DNA of 64,000 bases from Paractinoplanes polyasparticus (GCF_019710575.1 NZ_JAHWFK010000008.1:241314-305313), one strand, 5' to 3'. Shown: positions 8,625 through 17,638, numbered from the stretch's first letter. Notes: a model not told the origin generated them from the sequence alone. Numbers and translations: made by a program.

Positions 8625-9611
8625 ATGCGCTGGCTGAGGCTCCTGCTCGCCGCGGCGACGCCGGCGGTCGTGTTCAGCGCCCCCCTCGCCGCCTCGGCCG
8701 CTGACACCTGCGTCTCCGCCTCGTCGGCAACCTTCCGCCACACGTTCAACGGCGACTCCGGCAAGGCGACCGTCACCGCCGTCCGTCCGCTCTGCGCCGG
8801 TCAGACCCAGTCGTTCGGCCTGGCCTCGTACACCGAGGGCAGCGGGGGCCAGTTCACGTACGCCACCGACCGCGCCACCATCACGTCGAGGGCCCGCACG
8901 GTCCGGCTCGACGTCGTGGTGCCGCCCTGCCGCACCCAGGTCACCGCGATCACCGGCACCGGCCTGCTCGACGAGGTCACCAGCGGCGGCAACCCGTACG
9001 GCGCGTCCACCCTGGGCGCCCCGGGCAACCGCTCCACCGGCACGCCGGCGCACTACCGGGGCGGCTCGACCGACTGCGCCCCCGAGCCCACGGTCGCCTT
9101 CACCAGCGCGTGCGACGGCTCCTACCGGGCCACGCTGGCCAACGCCGCCTCCGCCAACGTCAGCGCCGCGTTCCTCATCGGCGGCCGACTGACCCGATTG
9201 GCCCCCGGCCGCTCCACCACTGTGCGCGGCCCTCGCCAGGGCTCTCTGACGATCAGGGTCAACACCTTCACCACGTACGTCGGAAGCTGGCGCCCGCCCA
9301 CGGCAGGCTGCACCTCCGTACCGGCCCCCGCCCCCGCGACGAACCCCGCCCCCGCCCCCACCCAGCCGTCGGCCGTCGCCGCTCCGCCCGCCCCGGCGCC
9401 GCCCTCCCCCGCCGCGACTGCCACGCCCGCCACCGACAATGCCCCCGCGATGTACTACCCGGCCCCCACCACAGCGGTCCCGGAGGTTCAGGCCGCCCGC
9501 CCCGGCATGAGCCCTGGCAGCATGTTCGCCGTGGCGTTCGGCCTGCTCCTGATCGGCGGCGGCGGCTACTTCCTGGTCCGCGTGATCCGCTCCCTCCGCG
9601 ATCCCTCCTGA
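8625..9611 (+). CDS. Secreted cell-surface protein with C-terminal membrane anchor
   Basis: The 328-residue product has a signal peptide (about 1-27, cleavage near 'ASAAD'), an exported region with about eight cysteines, a Pro/Ala-rich linker at about 225-275 that would span the cell wall, and one C-terminal membrane helix ('FAVAFGLLLIGGGGYFLV') followed by a short basic tail. There is no LPXTG motif, so anchoring should be by the helix. I do not recognise the domains. ATG 8625 is 7 nt after GATTCT (8613-8618), consistent with a leaderless start; GTG 8619 and GTG 8580 are in frame but would spoil the signal peptide start. Confidence 0.7.
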   Translation: MRWLRLLLAAATPAVVFSAPLAASAADTCVSASSATFRHTFNGDSGKATVTAVRPLCAGQTQSFGLASYTEGSGGQFTYATDRATITSRARTVRLDVVVPPCRTQVTAITGTGLLDEVTSGGNPYGASTLGAPGNRSTGTPAHYRGGSTDCAPEPTVAFTSACDGSYRATLANAASANVSAAFLIGGRLTRLAPGRSTTVRGPRQGSLTIRVNTFTTYVGSWRPPTAGCTSVPAPAPATNPAPAPTQPSAVAAPPAPAPPSPAATATPATDNAPAMYYPAPTTAVPEVQAARPGMSPGSMFAVAFGLLLIGGGGYFLVRVIRSLRDPS

Positions 9612-9692
9612 TTTCGTGGCGTGGTCCAACTACAGCGCGAACGCCGTCGCTTCCCTGCCATCCTGCGAGGCCTCCGGCGGCCCGAAATCGGG

Positions 9693-9721
9693 TTGGTCAC
9701 TCGGGCGATCGGCTCTACGGT
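9693..9721 (+). promoter_or_regulatory. Promoter of the methyltransferase gene
   Basis: TTGGTC (9693-9698) and TACGGT (9716-9721) are 17 nt apart; the ATG at 9728 follows 6 nt later, so the transcript is probably leaderless. Confidence 0.6.
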
Positions 9722-9727
9722 CGCGCC

Positions 9728-10422
9728 ATGGGCCTTCTCGATGAGCAGCGCGCCTACTATCAGGCACGAGCCGGCGAGTACGACGAGTGGTGGTACCGCC
9801 AGGGCCGCTACGCGCTGCAACCCGACGAGGAACGCCGTTGGTTCGCTGACGTGGCCTCCGCCGAGCAGGCCCTGGACGCCTTCGCCCCGGCCGGCGACGT
9901 GCTCGAGTACGCCTGCGGCACCGGCCTCTGGACCCGCCGCCTGGCCCGGCACGCCACGTCGGTTCTGGCCGTCGACGCCTCCCCCGCCGTCATCACCCTG
10001 AACCAGGCCCGGAACCTGGGCGCCCACGTGCGTTACCACCAGGCCGACATCTTCGCCTGGACGCCCCCGCCGGCCGCGTACGACGTGGTCTTCTTCAGCT
10101 ACTGGCTGTCCCACGTGCCGGCCGACCTTTTCGCCGCGTTCTGGGCCCAGGTGGCTTCCGCGCTGCGCCCCGGCGGCCGCGTCTTCCTGATCGACAGCCA
10201 CCACACCGCCGAACTGCCCGGCCACGTGCAGCAGCGCACCCTCAACGAGGCCGCGAGTTCCGGGTGGTCAAGCGCTTCTGGCAGCCCGCCGACCTGTCCG
10301 CCGCCGTGGCGCCGCTCGGCTGGCGCCTGACGGCACAGACAACCCCGAACGGCCACATCCTCCACGCCACCGCGAACCGTTTTCATTCAGTCGTGGCGCC
10401 GCCGTCGGATCACGGCAGGTAG
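9728..10422 (+). pseudogene. Class I SAM methyltransferase, frameshifted near the C-terminus
   Basis: The N-terminal 174 residues form an intact SAM-binding domain: 'MGLLDEQRAYYQARAGEYDEWW' type start, 'VLEYACGTGLWT' glycine loop at about 58-69, acidic 'AVDAS' strand, and 'FSYWLSHVP' / 'LRPGGRVFLID' strands. After 'RTLNE' (10247-10249) frame 9728 gives unrelated sequence ending at 10330. A shift by one base gives the expected family ending, beginning REFRVVKRFW and running to the stop at 10420-10422. One G seems to be missing in the run at about 10249-10252. The gene is either broken or carries a sequencing error. The restored end overlaps the convergent hydrolase by 13 nt. Confidence 0.82.
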
Positions 10423-11624
10423 CGCACCTCGCGGAACGCCGGGCTGGGCCCTTCGAGCAGGCGCTGCCGCTGGTGGCGCAGATGCAGATCGAAGAACGCG
10501 AGGGGGTACGCCTGCTGGATGCGTACCGCCCGGTCGGGGCGCAGGGTGCCGATCCAGGACAGCAGGATCTCCTTGCTCCACCCGACCGCCGCGCCGATCT
10601 GCGGCAGCAGAAACTGATAGTCGTCGTAGGCGTTGTGGACCGCGCCGCAGGCCCGAACGTTGAGCTTCCAACCGGTCAGGCGCGACCAGAGCTGCGCGAC
10701 CGGCGCCGTGTCCCGGCCGTAGTCCGCCGTCATCAGCATGAACGGCCGGTCGAGATCGGTGGCGATGACCGGCTCCATCGGGGCGTCCAGGCTCAACCCC
10801 GCCCGTACGCGCGAATCCATGCTCATGACCAGCGCCGTCGCGGTCCCGCCCTTCGAGGTGCCGAACATACCGATGCGCCCCGGATCGGGCGCGCCGGCCA
10901 GCCCCGCCGGCAGCGTACGGCCGTCAGCGTCGGGGTTCCGGCCCGCCGCGAGACGACCGATGCAATCCAGCACGTACGGAATGTCGTCAGCGAAGTCGGG
11001 AGCACCCAGCGACGGTTCGTCGACCGGAGAAAGCCGCCGCCCGTCAGGAAACTCGACGAACGCGTCGTACGTGTGGTCCACAGTGACCACCAGGTATCCG
11101 TGACTGGCGAGTTCCTGAACCACAATCGTGGTGTCAGCGCGCTGGTCGTGCGCCAAGGGCGAGTACACAACGACCGGCAACCGCCCACCGGACCGCTGCA
11201 CCGGCGCACCCACGTGCCCAGCCGTGATCGGCGGCCCGCCCACCGAGCCGGCCGGAATCCCGTTGAACTCCAGCAGGGCACGCAGGAGCGGATCGGACAA
11301 CCAGACGCTCCGCGGGTACCGAGTGACGTCGCGGGCCGGATACCAGACGCTGACCATCAGTTCGCGGTAGCGACCCGGCCCCGCCACCGGATCCGGCCGC
11401 GACCGATCGACCAGCCGCAATGCCACCGACCCGATCGGATGCGGACCGGTCGGCGCGGGCAGAACCATGCGCGGTGCGCCCGGAGCCGCTTCCGTTGGAC
11501 CGGCAACCGCAGCCGCTTCCGCGCGCCCCGCGAGGCCGAGAGGCAAGGCGAGCCCGGCGGCCAACGCACCGGTGATGAGATCACGGCGTGACAGATGAGT
11601 GCCGATCGGCGGTGTACGGGTCAT
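10410..11624 (-). CDS. Tat-exported alpha/beta hydrolase, PAF-acetylhydrolase-like
   Basis: The 404-residue product begins with a twin-arginine signal ('SRRDLITG' at 12-19, then a hydrophobic stretch ending near 'AEAAA'). The mature part is an alpha/beta hydrolase: the oxyanion region 'VVYSPLAHDQ', the strand 'YLVVTVDHTYD', and the nucleophile elbow 'GTSKGG' with Ser as nucleophile. It resembles the platelet-activating factor acetylhydrolase isoform II group, which hydrolyses ester bonds; the true substrate is unknown. ATG 11624 follows AGGAGG, and only this start gives the signal peptide. It is convergent to the frameshifted methyltransferase. Confidence 0.82.
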   Translation of the reverse strand: MTRTPPIGTHLSRRDLITGALAAGLALPLGLAGRAEAAAVAGPTEAAPGAPRMVLPAPTGPHPIGSVALRLVDRSRPDPVAGPGRYRELMVSVWYPARDVTRYPRSVWLSDPLLRALLEFNGIPAGSVGGPPITAGHVGAPVQRSGGRLPVVVYSPLAHDQRADTTIVVQELASHGYLVVTVDHTYDAFVEFPDGRRLSPVDEPSLGAPDFADDIPYVLDCIGRLAAGRNPDADGRTLPAGLAGAPDPGRIGMFGTSKGGTATALVMSMDSRVRAGLSLDAPMEPVIATDLDRPFMLMTADYGRDTAPVAQLWSRLTGWKLNVRACGAVHNAYDDYQFLLPQIGAAVGWSKEILLSWIGTLRPDRAVRIQQAYPLAFFDLHLRHQRQRLLEGPSPAFREVRYLP

Positions 11625-12183
11625 AGCGCCTCCTGCTGTTTTGGCGTGGCGCATACCGGGGCCGCACGGATCGCCGCGCTCCCGGATGCGGGACGGTTTT
11701 CGGTCGGGATGTGTCGCTGACGCGGAATCACCATCACGGGCCAACGGGATCGACGGCGGCGCCGACATGTATGGCTCGTGCCGGCGAGGGCTTGAAGAAC
11801 CTGCTCAAATGCGTCCGACGGCGGGCGGGAGGGGTCCCGATCGTGCCTATTGGTGGTTTCGACGGACGCCACGAGCTGGTTTGCCGATCGTCCGGCCGGC
11901 GGACCAGCCGAGCCGGAGGCGTCGCACTTCTCATCGGACACGCGCCTGCCGACGGCAGCGGTGGCCGCCGTGTCCAACAACCTCGGACGGCGGCGCGGAC
12001 AGGCCGCATAGGTTCCACTGGCGCCGACGGTGGTGAAGCCGGTGCACGTAGCCCTTCTCCTCCTCGATCAGACGGGCGGCCCCAGCACGCACAGGTGCTC
12101 GGCGATGTTCCGGACGATCAGCTCCAACATCGGACAGCAATCGCCGCGGCTCGCCACCGCCGGACACCAAATCAGCTGCCATA

Positions 12184-12212
12184 CCAATAGGTTTCCACAA
12201 CAAACCTATTGG
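12184..12212. repeat. Perfect 11-bp inverted repeat, AT-rich
   Basis: CCAATAGGTTT and AAACCTATTGG flank a 7-nt loop. The arms are far lower in GC than the surroundings and no T-run follows on either strand, so a protein-binding site or a relic of a mobile element end is as likely as a terminator. Confidence 0.6.
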
Positions 12213-12374
12213 CGCTAGTGCCGTTTGTCGGTGACTCACTCCACTTCCTAGGCAGCCCGGTCCCAGGCTGCTCGGCTCTGAGGACAACTCAGCTCTAAGG
12301 CTGCTCGGCTCTGAGGCAATCGGCTCCTTGACCGCCCGGCTCCTTGACCCAGCACCTGGGCCGCCAGCACCTTG

Positions 12375-12454
12375 ACCGCCCGGCACCCCAGCCGCCCGGC
12401 ACCCCAGCCGCCCGGCACCCCAGCCGCCCGGCACCCCAGCCGCCCGGCACCTGG
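12375..12454. repeat. 16-bp tandem repeat, about five copies
   Basis: The unit GCCGCCCGGCACCCCA occurs in three exact copies (12391-12438) with a one-base variant before and a partial variant after. It is embedded in low-complexity DNA. There are no spacers, so it is not a CRISPR array. Confidence 0.9.
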
Positions 12455-12867
12455 CCGCCCGGTTCCTAGGCTCTTGGGCTGCTCGGCTTCGGGCCGCTCA
12501 TCTTCGGGCCGCTCGGCTCCCAGGCAGCCCGGCACTACGCTTTCGGCTCCCGAGCAGCGCGGCTCCTAGGTTTTCGGCTCCAGGGCAGCCCGGTTATGCA
12601 TCGGGTGCCTCACTCGTCTATCAGCAAGGCGCGTCCTCGCACAGCTCGACCGACGTCGCTGGACTGCACACCTGGACGACTGACTCGGCGGGATCGGTGC
12701 GCCGTAAGGAGTGAACAGCCCCTGCCTGCGGTTCGCCACCGAGGCCGGCCCAGCACTCCTCACCCCGTCGGTCGGAGTCGATAATGGCCAACCCGGCGCC
12801 CGTGCCCGAACGCTGAGCGGCCGACCGCCGAGCGTGGCAGGCGACCACCGCAGCCAGACCTAACGCA

Positions 12868-12988
12868 GCCAGTCGCCCAGCACGACAGCGACCGTCCCAA
12901 CCACAGACATGCCCCAGCCAGCCGCCCAGCACAACAGCGACCACCCCAGCCAGCCGCCCAGCACGACAGCGACCACCCCAGCCAGCCG
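12868..12988. repeat. 32-bp degenerate tandem repeat
   Basis: Two close copies at 12917-12948 and 12949-12980, starting GCCAGCCGCCCAGCAC, differ at one position. A partial unit follows and a more diverged copy lies at about 12868-12899. The array ends just before the stop of the LuxR gene. Confidence 0.8.
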
Positions 12989-12996
12989 TGTTGCCG

Positions 12997-15900
12997 TCAG
13001 TCGTCGAGCAGGCCCAGGCGACGGGCCACGGCGGCGGCCTCGCCACGGTTGGTGACCTCGAGCTTGGCGATGATGCGGGAGACGTGGACGCTCGCGGTCT
13101 TGGGTGAGATGTAGAGGTCGGCGGCTATGCGGCTGTTGGTGTGACCCTCGGCGACCAGGCGCAGGACCTCGCGTTCGCGACTGGTCAGCAGGTCGTCGCG
13201 CACAGCGGCCGGGGTCGACGGGCGGATGCCAAGGCGGCGCGACAAGACGTCGGCCGCCTCAACCAGCGGGGTCGCACCCAGCGCCGACGCCACCGCGACG
13301 GCCTCAGCGATCGACTCGGCCGGGTCAGAGCGAGAAGCGGCGGCCTCAGAACGAGAGGCGACCACAGAACCGGAAGCGGCCTCCGAACGAGACGCGACCT
13401 CCGATCGGGAAGCAGCTTCGTAACCAGCCCCGGCCTCAAAGCGGGAAGCGGCCTCGGAACCAGGCCCAGCCTCAAAGCGAGAAGCAGCCCCGGAACCAGG
13501 CCCAGCCTCAAAGCGAGAAGCAGCCTCAGAACTGGACCGGGCCTCAGAGTGAGGAACAGCATCGGAGCGGGAAGCTGCATCGCGGGCGGCAGCGGCGTCG
13601 GAGCGGTGGGTTGAGCGGGCTGCGGCCTGGGCCTCGGCCAGGTCGAGGAGGGCTCGGGCCAGTTCGTGGCGATGGCCGTCGTCGCGCCAGGCCTGGACGG
13701 CCTCGTGCCAGCGGGGTTCGCCGCCCTCGAGCAGGGCCCGGACCTCGGCCGCGAAGGCGAACTCGGCCGGGTGGCGGATCGGGAGGCGGGTGGCGGCTGC
13801 GGCTACCTCGGCGGCCAGCTCGGCGTCTGTGGCGCGGGTGGCGGCTCGGGCGGCGTGGGACAGGATCGACCAGCAGTAGCGCGGCAGGACCGTCAGCGAC
13901 GGGTCGGCCAGGGCGGAGCGGGCGGCCTCGACGGCGGCGGCCGGGTCGGGGTCGTCGAGGGCGGCCAGCAGCCTCAGGTCGAGCGTGGCCAGGCGGCCCT
14001 CGTTGCTCAGGTAGGGGCGGCCCAGGAAGGCCAGCGACCGGTTGACCAGCGCTTGTGCGCCCTCGCGGCCGCGGGCCAGGCGGATGCGGGCGCGCAGGCG
14101 CAGCCAGGGCAGGGCCAGCGTCTCGGGCGGGTCGAGCCGGGCGGCTTCGGCCAGGCGGGCGTCGGCCTCGTCCCAGCGGCCCAGGGCGATCAGCGCCTCG
14201 GCGTGGTTGGCCAGCAGGAAGACGCCGGTGGTGCGGCTGACCCCGACCCGGCCCGCGCTGGGCAGGCCGTCGGCGGCGGCCGCGGCCGATTCCTCGTAGC
14301 GGCCCAGCTCGAACAGCGTGTCGGAGACGTTGATCAGGCCGCTGGTGAACGCGGGGAGGTCGCCGGCGGCGCGGGCTCGTTCGACCGCGTCGCGCATGAC
14401 CGGTAGCACCTCGCCCGCGGGCACCCGGCCCGAGCAGGTGGACCCGAACGCCACCTCGGCCGTCACCAGGGCGGCGAGGTCGCCCTGGTCGGTGGCGTCG
14501 GCCATCGCGACGCGGGCGACCTCGGCCGCGCGGTCGGGGTCGAGGCCGGCCAGCTGGTGCGCCACGTCGGCCAGCAGGCGCACCCGGGTGGAGCCGCGCG
14601 GGGCCTTGCTGAGCAGGCGGAACGCCTCTTCGCACTCGGCCCGGCCGTCGGACTTGCCTGCCGTGCGCAGCAGTTTGGCCCGGCGCACGAGCAGGCGGCC
14701 GGCCCGCAGCGGTTCGGCCTCGGCGTCGAGGTCGGCCAGGGCGGCGCGGGTGAGGGTGAGCGCCCGCATGTGCTCGCCGGAGTCGATCGCGGCCAGGGCG
14801 GATTCTTCGAGCAGGTCCAGGTGGTCGAGGCCGAGCAGGGTCTGGGCGTCGGGCACGTCTTCCCACAGCTGGAGCACCCGGTCGAGCAGGCGCGCCTGTT
14901 CCCCGTACGCGAAACGCTGTTTGGCCTCGTCGGCCGCGATCTTGGCAGTGATGAGCGCGCGCGGATGGTCGCGGGCCGCGTGCCAGTGATGGGCGGTCTC
15001 GGCGGCGGCCCGGCCCATGGGGACCAGGTGGGGCTCGGCCTCGACGGCGCGGGCGTAGCGGGCGTGCAGCCGGGCGTGCTCGCCGGGCAGCAGGTCGTCG
15101 TGCACGGCCTCGCGCACCAGGGCGTGGCGGAACTCGAAGCCGCCCTCGGCGTCGACGACCGCGACGAGCTGGGCGGCCACGATGACCCGCAGCGCCGATT
15201 CGAGGGCCGCGTCGTCGAGCCCGGCCACGCGGGCCAGCAGCCCGTGGCCGAAGCGGGTGCCGCCCACGGCGGCCACCCGCAGCACCTGCTGGGCCGGCTC
15301 GGGCAGCTGGTCGACCCGGGAGAGCAGCAGGTCACGCAGGCTGGCGGGGATCTCGTTGAGGCCCGAGCCGGCGAACTGCTCGATGAAGAACGGGTTGCCC
15401 TGGGCGCGCTCGTTGATCGCGTCGACCACGCGCGCGTCGGGCTCGGCGCCGAGCAGGTGGGTGAGCATCTCGGCCGTGCCCTCGCGGTCGAGCCGGTCGA
15501 GTTCGAGGCGCAGCACGCCGCGTACCCGGTCGAGCTCGGCCAGGAACGCGCGCAGCGGATGGCCGCGATGCAGCTCGTCGGTGCGATAGGTGGTGATCAG
15601 CAGCAGCTGGGGCAGGCGGGCCGCCCGCACCAGGAAGGCGATGAGATCGCGGGTGGAACGGTCGGCCCAGTGCAGGTCTTCGATCACCAGGACCAGCGGA
15701 CCCCGCCCGAACAGCGCGGCGACCGCCTCGAAGAGCAGGCCGCGGCGGGCGTCGCCCTCGAGCGGGGGCGGACCCAGCTCGGGCAGCAGACGGGCGAGTT
15801 CGCGCTCGTGACCGTCGAGCGCGCCGACGCCCTCGGCCCGCACCAGCTCGCGCAGCGCACCCGCGAACGGGGCGAAGGGCAGACCCTCTTCGCCCAGCTC

Positions 15901-16119
15901 GAGGCACTGGCCGGACAGCACACGCACGGGCTCGCCGGCCAGGCCGCGGGCGAATTCCTCGACCAGGCGGGTCTTGCCCACGCCGGCCTCGCCGCCGACC
16001 AGCACGGTCGACGGCTCGGCGTGGCGGGCCCGTTTCAGCGCATCGCGCAGGACAGCGAGGTCGGCCCCCCGGCCGACGAGCACCTCGCTGTGCGCATGCG
16101 CTGTCATGAGGTCGAGCAT
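12997..16119 (-). CDS. Large ATPase LuxR-family transcriptional regulator (LAL type)
   Basis: The 1040-residue product follows the LAL plan: an N-terminal AAA-type ATPase with Walker A 'GGEAGVGKT' (42-50) and Walker B 'LVLVIEDLHWAD' (about 142-153), a long helical TPR-like middle, and a C-terminal LuxR helix-turn-helix ('LTSREREVLRLVAEGHTNSRIA'-type, about 977-1040). LAL proteins activate transcription in response to a bound ligand; the target genes are not evident. Between the TPR part and the HTH lies an unusual Ser/Glu/Ala/Arg-rich segment (about 843-933) made of 12-residue repeats. ATG 16119 and ATG 16107 are both possible; the 1079-residue frame adds an unconserved leader. Confidence 0.88.
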   Translation of the reverse strand: MLDLMTAHAHSEVLVGRGADLAVLRDALKRARHAEPSTVLVGGEAGVGKTRLVEEFARGLAGEPVRVLSGQCLELGEEGLPFAPFAGALRELVRAEGVGALDGHERELARLLPELGPPPLEGDARRGLLFEAVAALFGRGPLVLVIEDLHWADRSTRDLIAFLVRAARLPQLLLITTYRTDELHRGHPLRAFLAELDRVRGVLRLELDRLDREGTAEMLTHLLGAEPDARVVDAINERAQGNPFFIEQFAGSGLNEIPASLRDLLLSRVDQLPEPAQQVLRVAAVGGTRFGHGLLARVAGLDDAALESALRVIVAAQLVAVVDAEGGFEFRHALVREAVHDDLLPGEHARLHARYARAVEAEPHLVPMGRAAAETAHHWHAARDHPRALITAKIAADEAKQRFAYGEQARLLDRVLQLWEDVPDAQTLLGLDHLDLLEESALAAIDSGEHMRALTLTRAALADLDAEAEPLRAGRLLVRRAKLLRTAGKSDGRAECEEAFRLLSKAPRGSTRVRLLADVAHQLAGLDPDRAAEVARVAMADATDQGDLAALVTAEVAFGSTCSGRVPAGEVLPVMRDAVERARAAGDLPAFTSGLINVSDTLFELGRYEESAAAAADGLPSAGRVGVSRTTGVFLLANHAEALIALGRWDEADARLAEAARLDPPETLALPWLRLRARIRLARGREGAQALVNRSLAFLGRPYLSNEGRLATLDLRLLAALDDPDPAAAVEAARSALADPSLTVLPRYCWSILSHAARAATRATDAELAAEVAAAATRLPIRHPAEFAFAAEVRALLEGGEPRWHEAVQAWRDDGHRHELARALLDLAEAQAAARSTHRSDAAAARDAASRSDAVPHSEARSSSEAASRFEAGPGSGAASRFEAGPGSEAASRFEAGAGYEAASRSEVASRSEAASGSVVASRSEAAASRSDPAESIAEAVAVASALGATPLVEAADVLSRRLGIRPSTPAAVRDDLLTSREREVLRLVAEGHTNSRIAADLYISPKTASVHVSRIIAKLEVTNRGEAAAVARRLGLLDD
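13330..13590. repeat. 36-bp coding repeats inside the LuxR gene
   Basis: Units of about 36 bp, read on the minus strand as 'AASRFEAGPGSE' and variants, are repeated in tandem, then decay into 6- to 8-residue 'ASRSE' units. The repeats stay in frame, so they lengthen a linker without breaking the protein. Confidence 0.8.
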
Positions 16120-16184
16120 GCCATGGGGGTGCGACAGATTTTCCGCCGCGGAAACCGGCCCGGGCCCCCCGGACACCACGGCCG

Positions 16185-16367
16185 TCATGCGGCCACGGCG
16201 GCCCGGGCCGGCTGCTCCGCCCGCCTGCGGGGCCATCGCCCGAAGCGGCGGGACCGGCCGGCGCCGGCCTCCCGCACGCGGCGGGCGTCGGTGGCGCGGC
16301 GGCTCAGCTCAATGGCGCGCTGGTGGTGCAGGTCGAGCATGGTTCGGGGGTCGTTGTACGGGAACAT
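16185..16367 (-). CDS. Small basic protein of unknown function
   Basis: This 60-residue protein begins 'MFPYNDPRTMLDLHHQRAIE' and ends in an Arg/Ala-rich tail. Short proteins with this 'MxPY-x(4)-TML-xLHxQRAxEL' start followed by an arginine-rich end are widespread in actinobacteria but have no assigned role; this is recognition by pattern only. AAGGA is located 8 nt before the ATG. It lies just upstream of, and in the same direction as, the LuxR gene. Confidence 0.6.
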   Translation of the reverse strand: MFPYNDPRTMLDLHHQRAIELSRRATDARRVREAGAGRSRRFGRWPRRRAEQPARAAVAA

Positions 16368-16464
16368 CCCGTGTCCTTCCGTCGGAGTTCTTCTGGAAGG
16401 AACTCTTCGCCGGAAGGCACCCGCCGGGCATGGGGAACCTGCCTCATATTGGCGTCCGGCGCCT

Positions 16465-16519
16465 CCTTACCCATGGGGAGGACCACCGGTGCGTGGGTAA
16501 GGACCCGCCCCACTACACT
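16465..16519 (+). promoter_or_regulatory. Inverted repeat and -10 box before the DUF4191 gene
   Basis: CCTTACCCA (16465-16473) and TGGGTAAGG (16494-16502) form a 9-bp perfect inverted repeat. TACACT at 16514-16519 is a -10 box 8 nt before the ATG. The repeat covers the -35 region, so it could be an operator. Confidence 0.45.
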
Positions 16520-16527
16520 TTCGAGTT

Positions 16528-17214
16528 ATGGCAAAAGAGCAGGAGAAGGTGTCGTTCGGCACGCGCCTGAAGCAGATCGGTCAGGTGTTCTCGTTCACCG
16601 CGAAGCAGGACAAGTGGTTCGTCCCGCTGCTCCTCGCGGCCGTGCTGATCCCGCTCGCCCTGACTGTCGTCCTGGTAATCATGTTCGGCTGGATCTACCT
16701 GCCGATCGGCATCATGGTCACCCTGCTGGCCGCGGTCATCGTGCTCAACCTGCGCTCCAACGCCGCGATGATGAACGCGGCCGAGGGCCAGCCCGGCGCC
16801 GCCGCCTCCCTGATCGAGAACATGCGCGGTGACTGGCGGGTCCGTCCCGCGGCCGCCTCGACGACCCAGTTCGACATGGTGCACGTGGTGATCGGCCGCC
16901 CCGGCGTGATCCTGCTGGCCGAGGGCAACGCGCAGCGCGTCCGCGGCCTGCTCGGGCAAGAGAAGCGCCGCCTGTCCAAGGTCATCGGCAACGCGCCGCT
17001 CTACGACTACGTGATCGGCTCCGACGAGGGCCAGCTCCCGGTCAGGAAGCTGCGCACGACGATGATGCGGCTGCCGCGCAACCTCACCGGCAAGGACGTC
17101 AACGCGCTCGACAAGCGCCTCGGCGCCCTGATGGCCCGCCCGCAGATGCCCAAGGGCGCCATCCCCAAGAACATGCGTCCCAACAAGGGGATCCGCCAGC
17201 AGCGCCCCCGCTGA
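16528..17214 (+). CDS. DUF4191 membrane protein
   Basis: The 228-residue product has two membrane helices at about 34-52 and 55-75 and a cytoplasmic C-terminal domain with 'GRPGVILLAEG' and a basic end. It matches the actinobacterial DUF4191 family (Rv2219 in M. tuberculosis), whose function is not known. The family lies between lipA and glnA across actinobacteria, as it does here apart from an insertion. The start is set by the -10 box at 16514 and the conserved MAKEQ-like N-terminus. Confidence 0.9.
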   Translation: MAKEQEKVSFGTRLKQIGQVFSFTAKQDKWFVPLLLAAVLIPLALTVVLVIMFGWIYLPIGIMVTLLAAVIVLNLRSNAAMMNAAEGQPGAAASLIENMRGDWRVRPAAASTTQFDMVHVVIGRPGVILLAEGNAQRVRGLLGQEKRRLSKVIGNAPLYDYVIGSDEGQLPVRKLRTTMMRLPRNLTGKDVNALDKRLGALMARPQMPKGAIPKNMRPNKGIRQQRPR

Positions 17215-17233
17215 GCGCGACCTAACTTCAAGG

Positions 17234-17638
17234 TCAGCGCTGGACCATGACCGAGCGGGCAGCGCGGTCGTGCAGGCCCCGGCCGTCGCCGTCGTTGATC
17301 ACCGCGGGGATGACGACGGCCAGCAGCAGGGCTCGGAGGATCGCGCGGGGCAGGCCGATCGCGCCGCCGTCCACGATGGAGACGCAGCGGATGCGGGCCA
17401 GCGCCATGCCGAGAGTCTGCCCGAACAGGCCCACGAAGAACGCGTGCACCAGCACGAAGATGCCCAGCTGGGGCCAGGGGTTGGCGCGCAGGTCGTCGAC
17501 GATCACGGCGGCCACCACGGTGGCGAGCGCCCAGTCGATCAGCAGGGCGCCGAACCGGCGGCCGAACGAGGCGTGGGTCACGCCGGACAGATCGAGCGCA
17601 CCCCGCGTACCGGGCGGGGTCTTGCCTGCCGAAACCAT
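17234..17638 (-). CDS. RDD family membrane protein
   Basis: The 134-residue protein has three membrane helices and the RDD pattern near the start ('FGRRFGALLIDWALA', with Arg and Asp at the expected spacing), then 'GQTLGMALARIRCV'. RDD proteins are small membrane proteins, some linked to transport; the substrate is unknown. It matches Rv2219A next to glnA1 in M. tuberculosis. ATG 17638 is 6 nt after a minus-strand TACGCT -10 box (17650-17645), so a leaderless start is likely; a longer frame from 17767 is rejected. Confidence 0.88.
   Translation of the reverse strand: MVSAGKTPPGTRGALDLSGVTHASFGRRFGALLIDWALATVVAAVIVDDLRANPWPQLGIFVLVHAFFVGLFGQTLGMALARIRCVSIVDGGAIGLPRAILRALLLAVVIPAVINDGDGRGLHDRAARSVMVQR

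Larger units (their letters stand above)
11625..12996. other. 1.4-kb stretch without a recognisable gene
   Basis: No frame in this stretch gives a protein I recognise, and no frame combines a Shine-Dalgarno or -10 box with credible domain content. It holds an AT-rich hairpin at 12184-12212, low-complexity GGCTC/AGGC-rich DNA from about 12250 to 12600, a 16-bp tandem repeat at 12375-12454 and a 32-bp repeat at 12868-12988. The first 500 bp are ordinary GC-rich DNA and could be a decayed gene. It separates the Tat hydrolase start from the 3' end of the LuxR gene. Confidence 0.5.

Noticed and set aside
11711..12190. 159-residue plus-strand frame in the gene-free stretch
   Set aside because: No ribosome site, no recognisable domain and a composition like other shadow frames.
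12375..12454. Repeats considered as a CRISPR array or replication iterons
   Set aside because: Units of 16 bp are directly adjacent without spacers, and there are no cas or rep genes.
14557..16500. 647-residue plus-strand frame opposite the LuxR regulator
   Set aside because: Antisense shadow; the minus-strand frame has clear Walker and HTH motifs.
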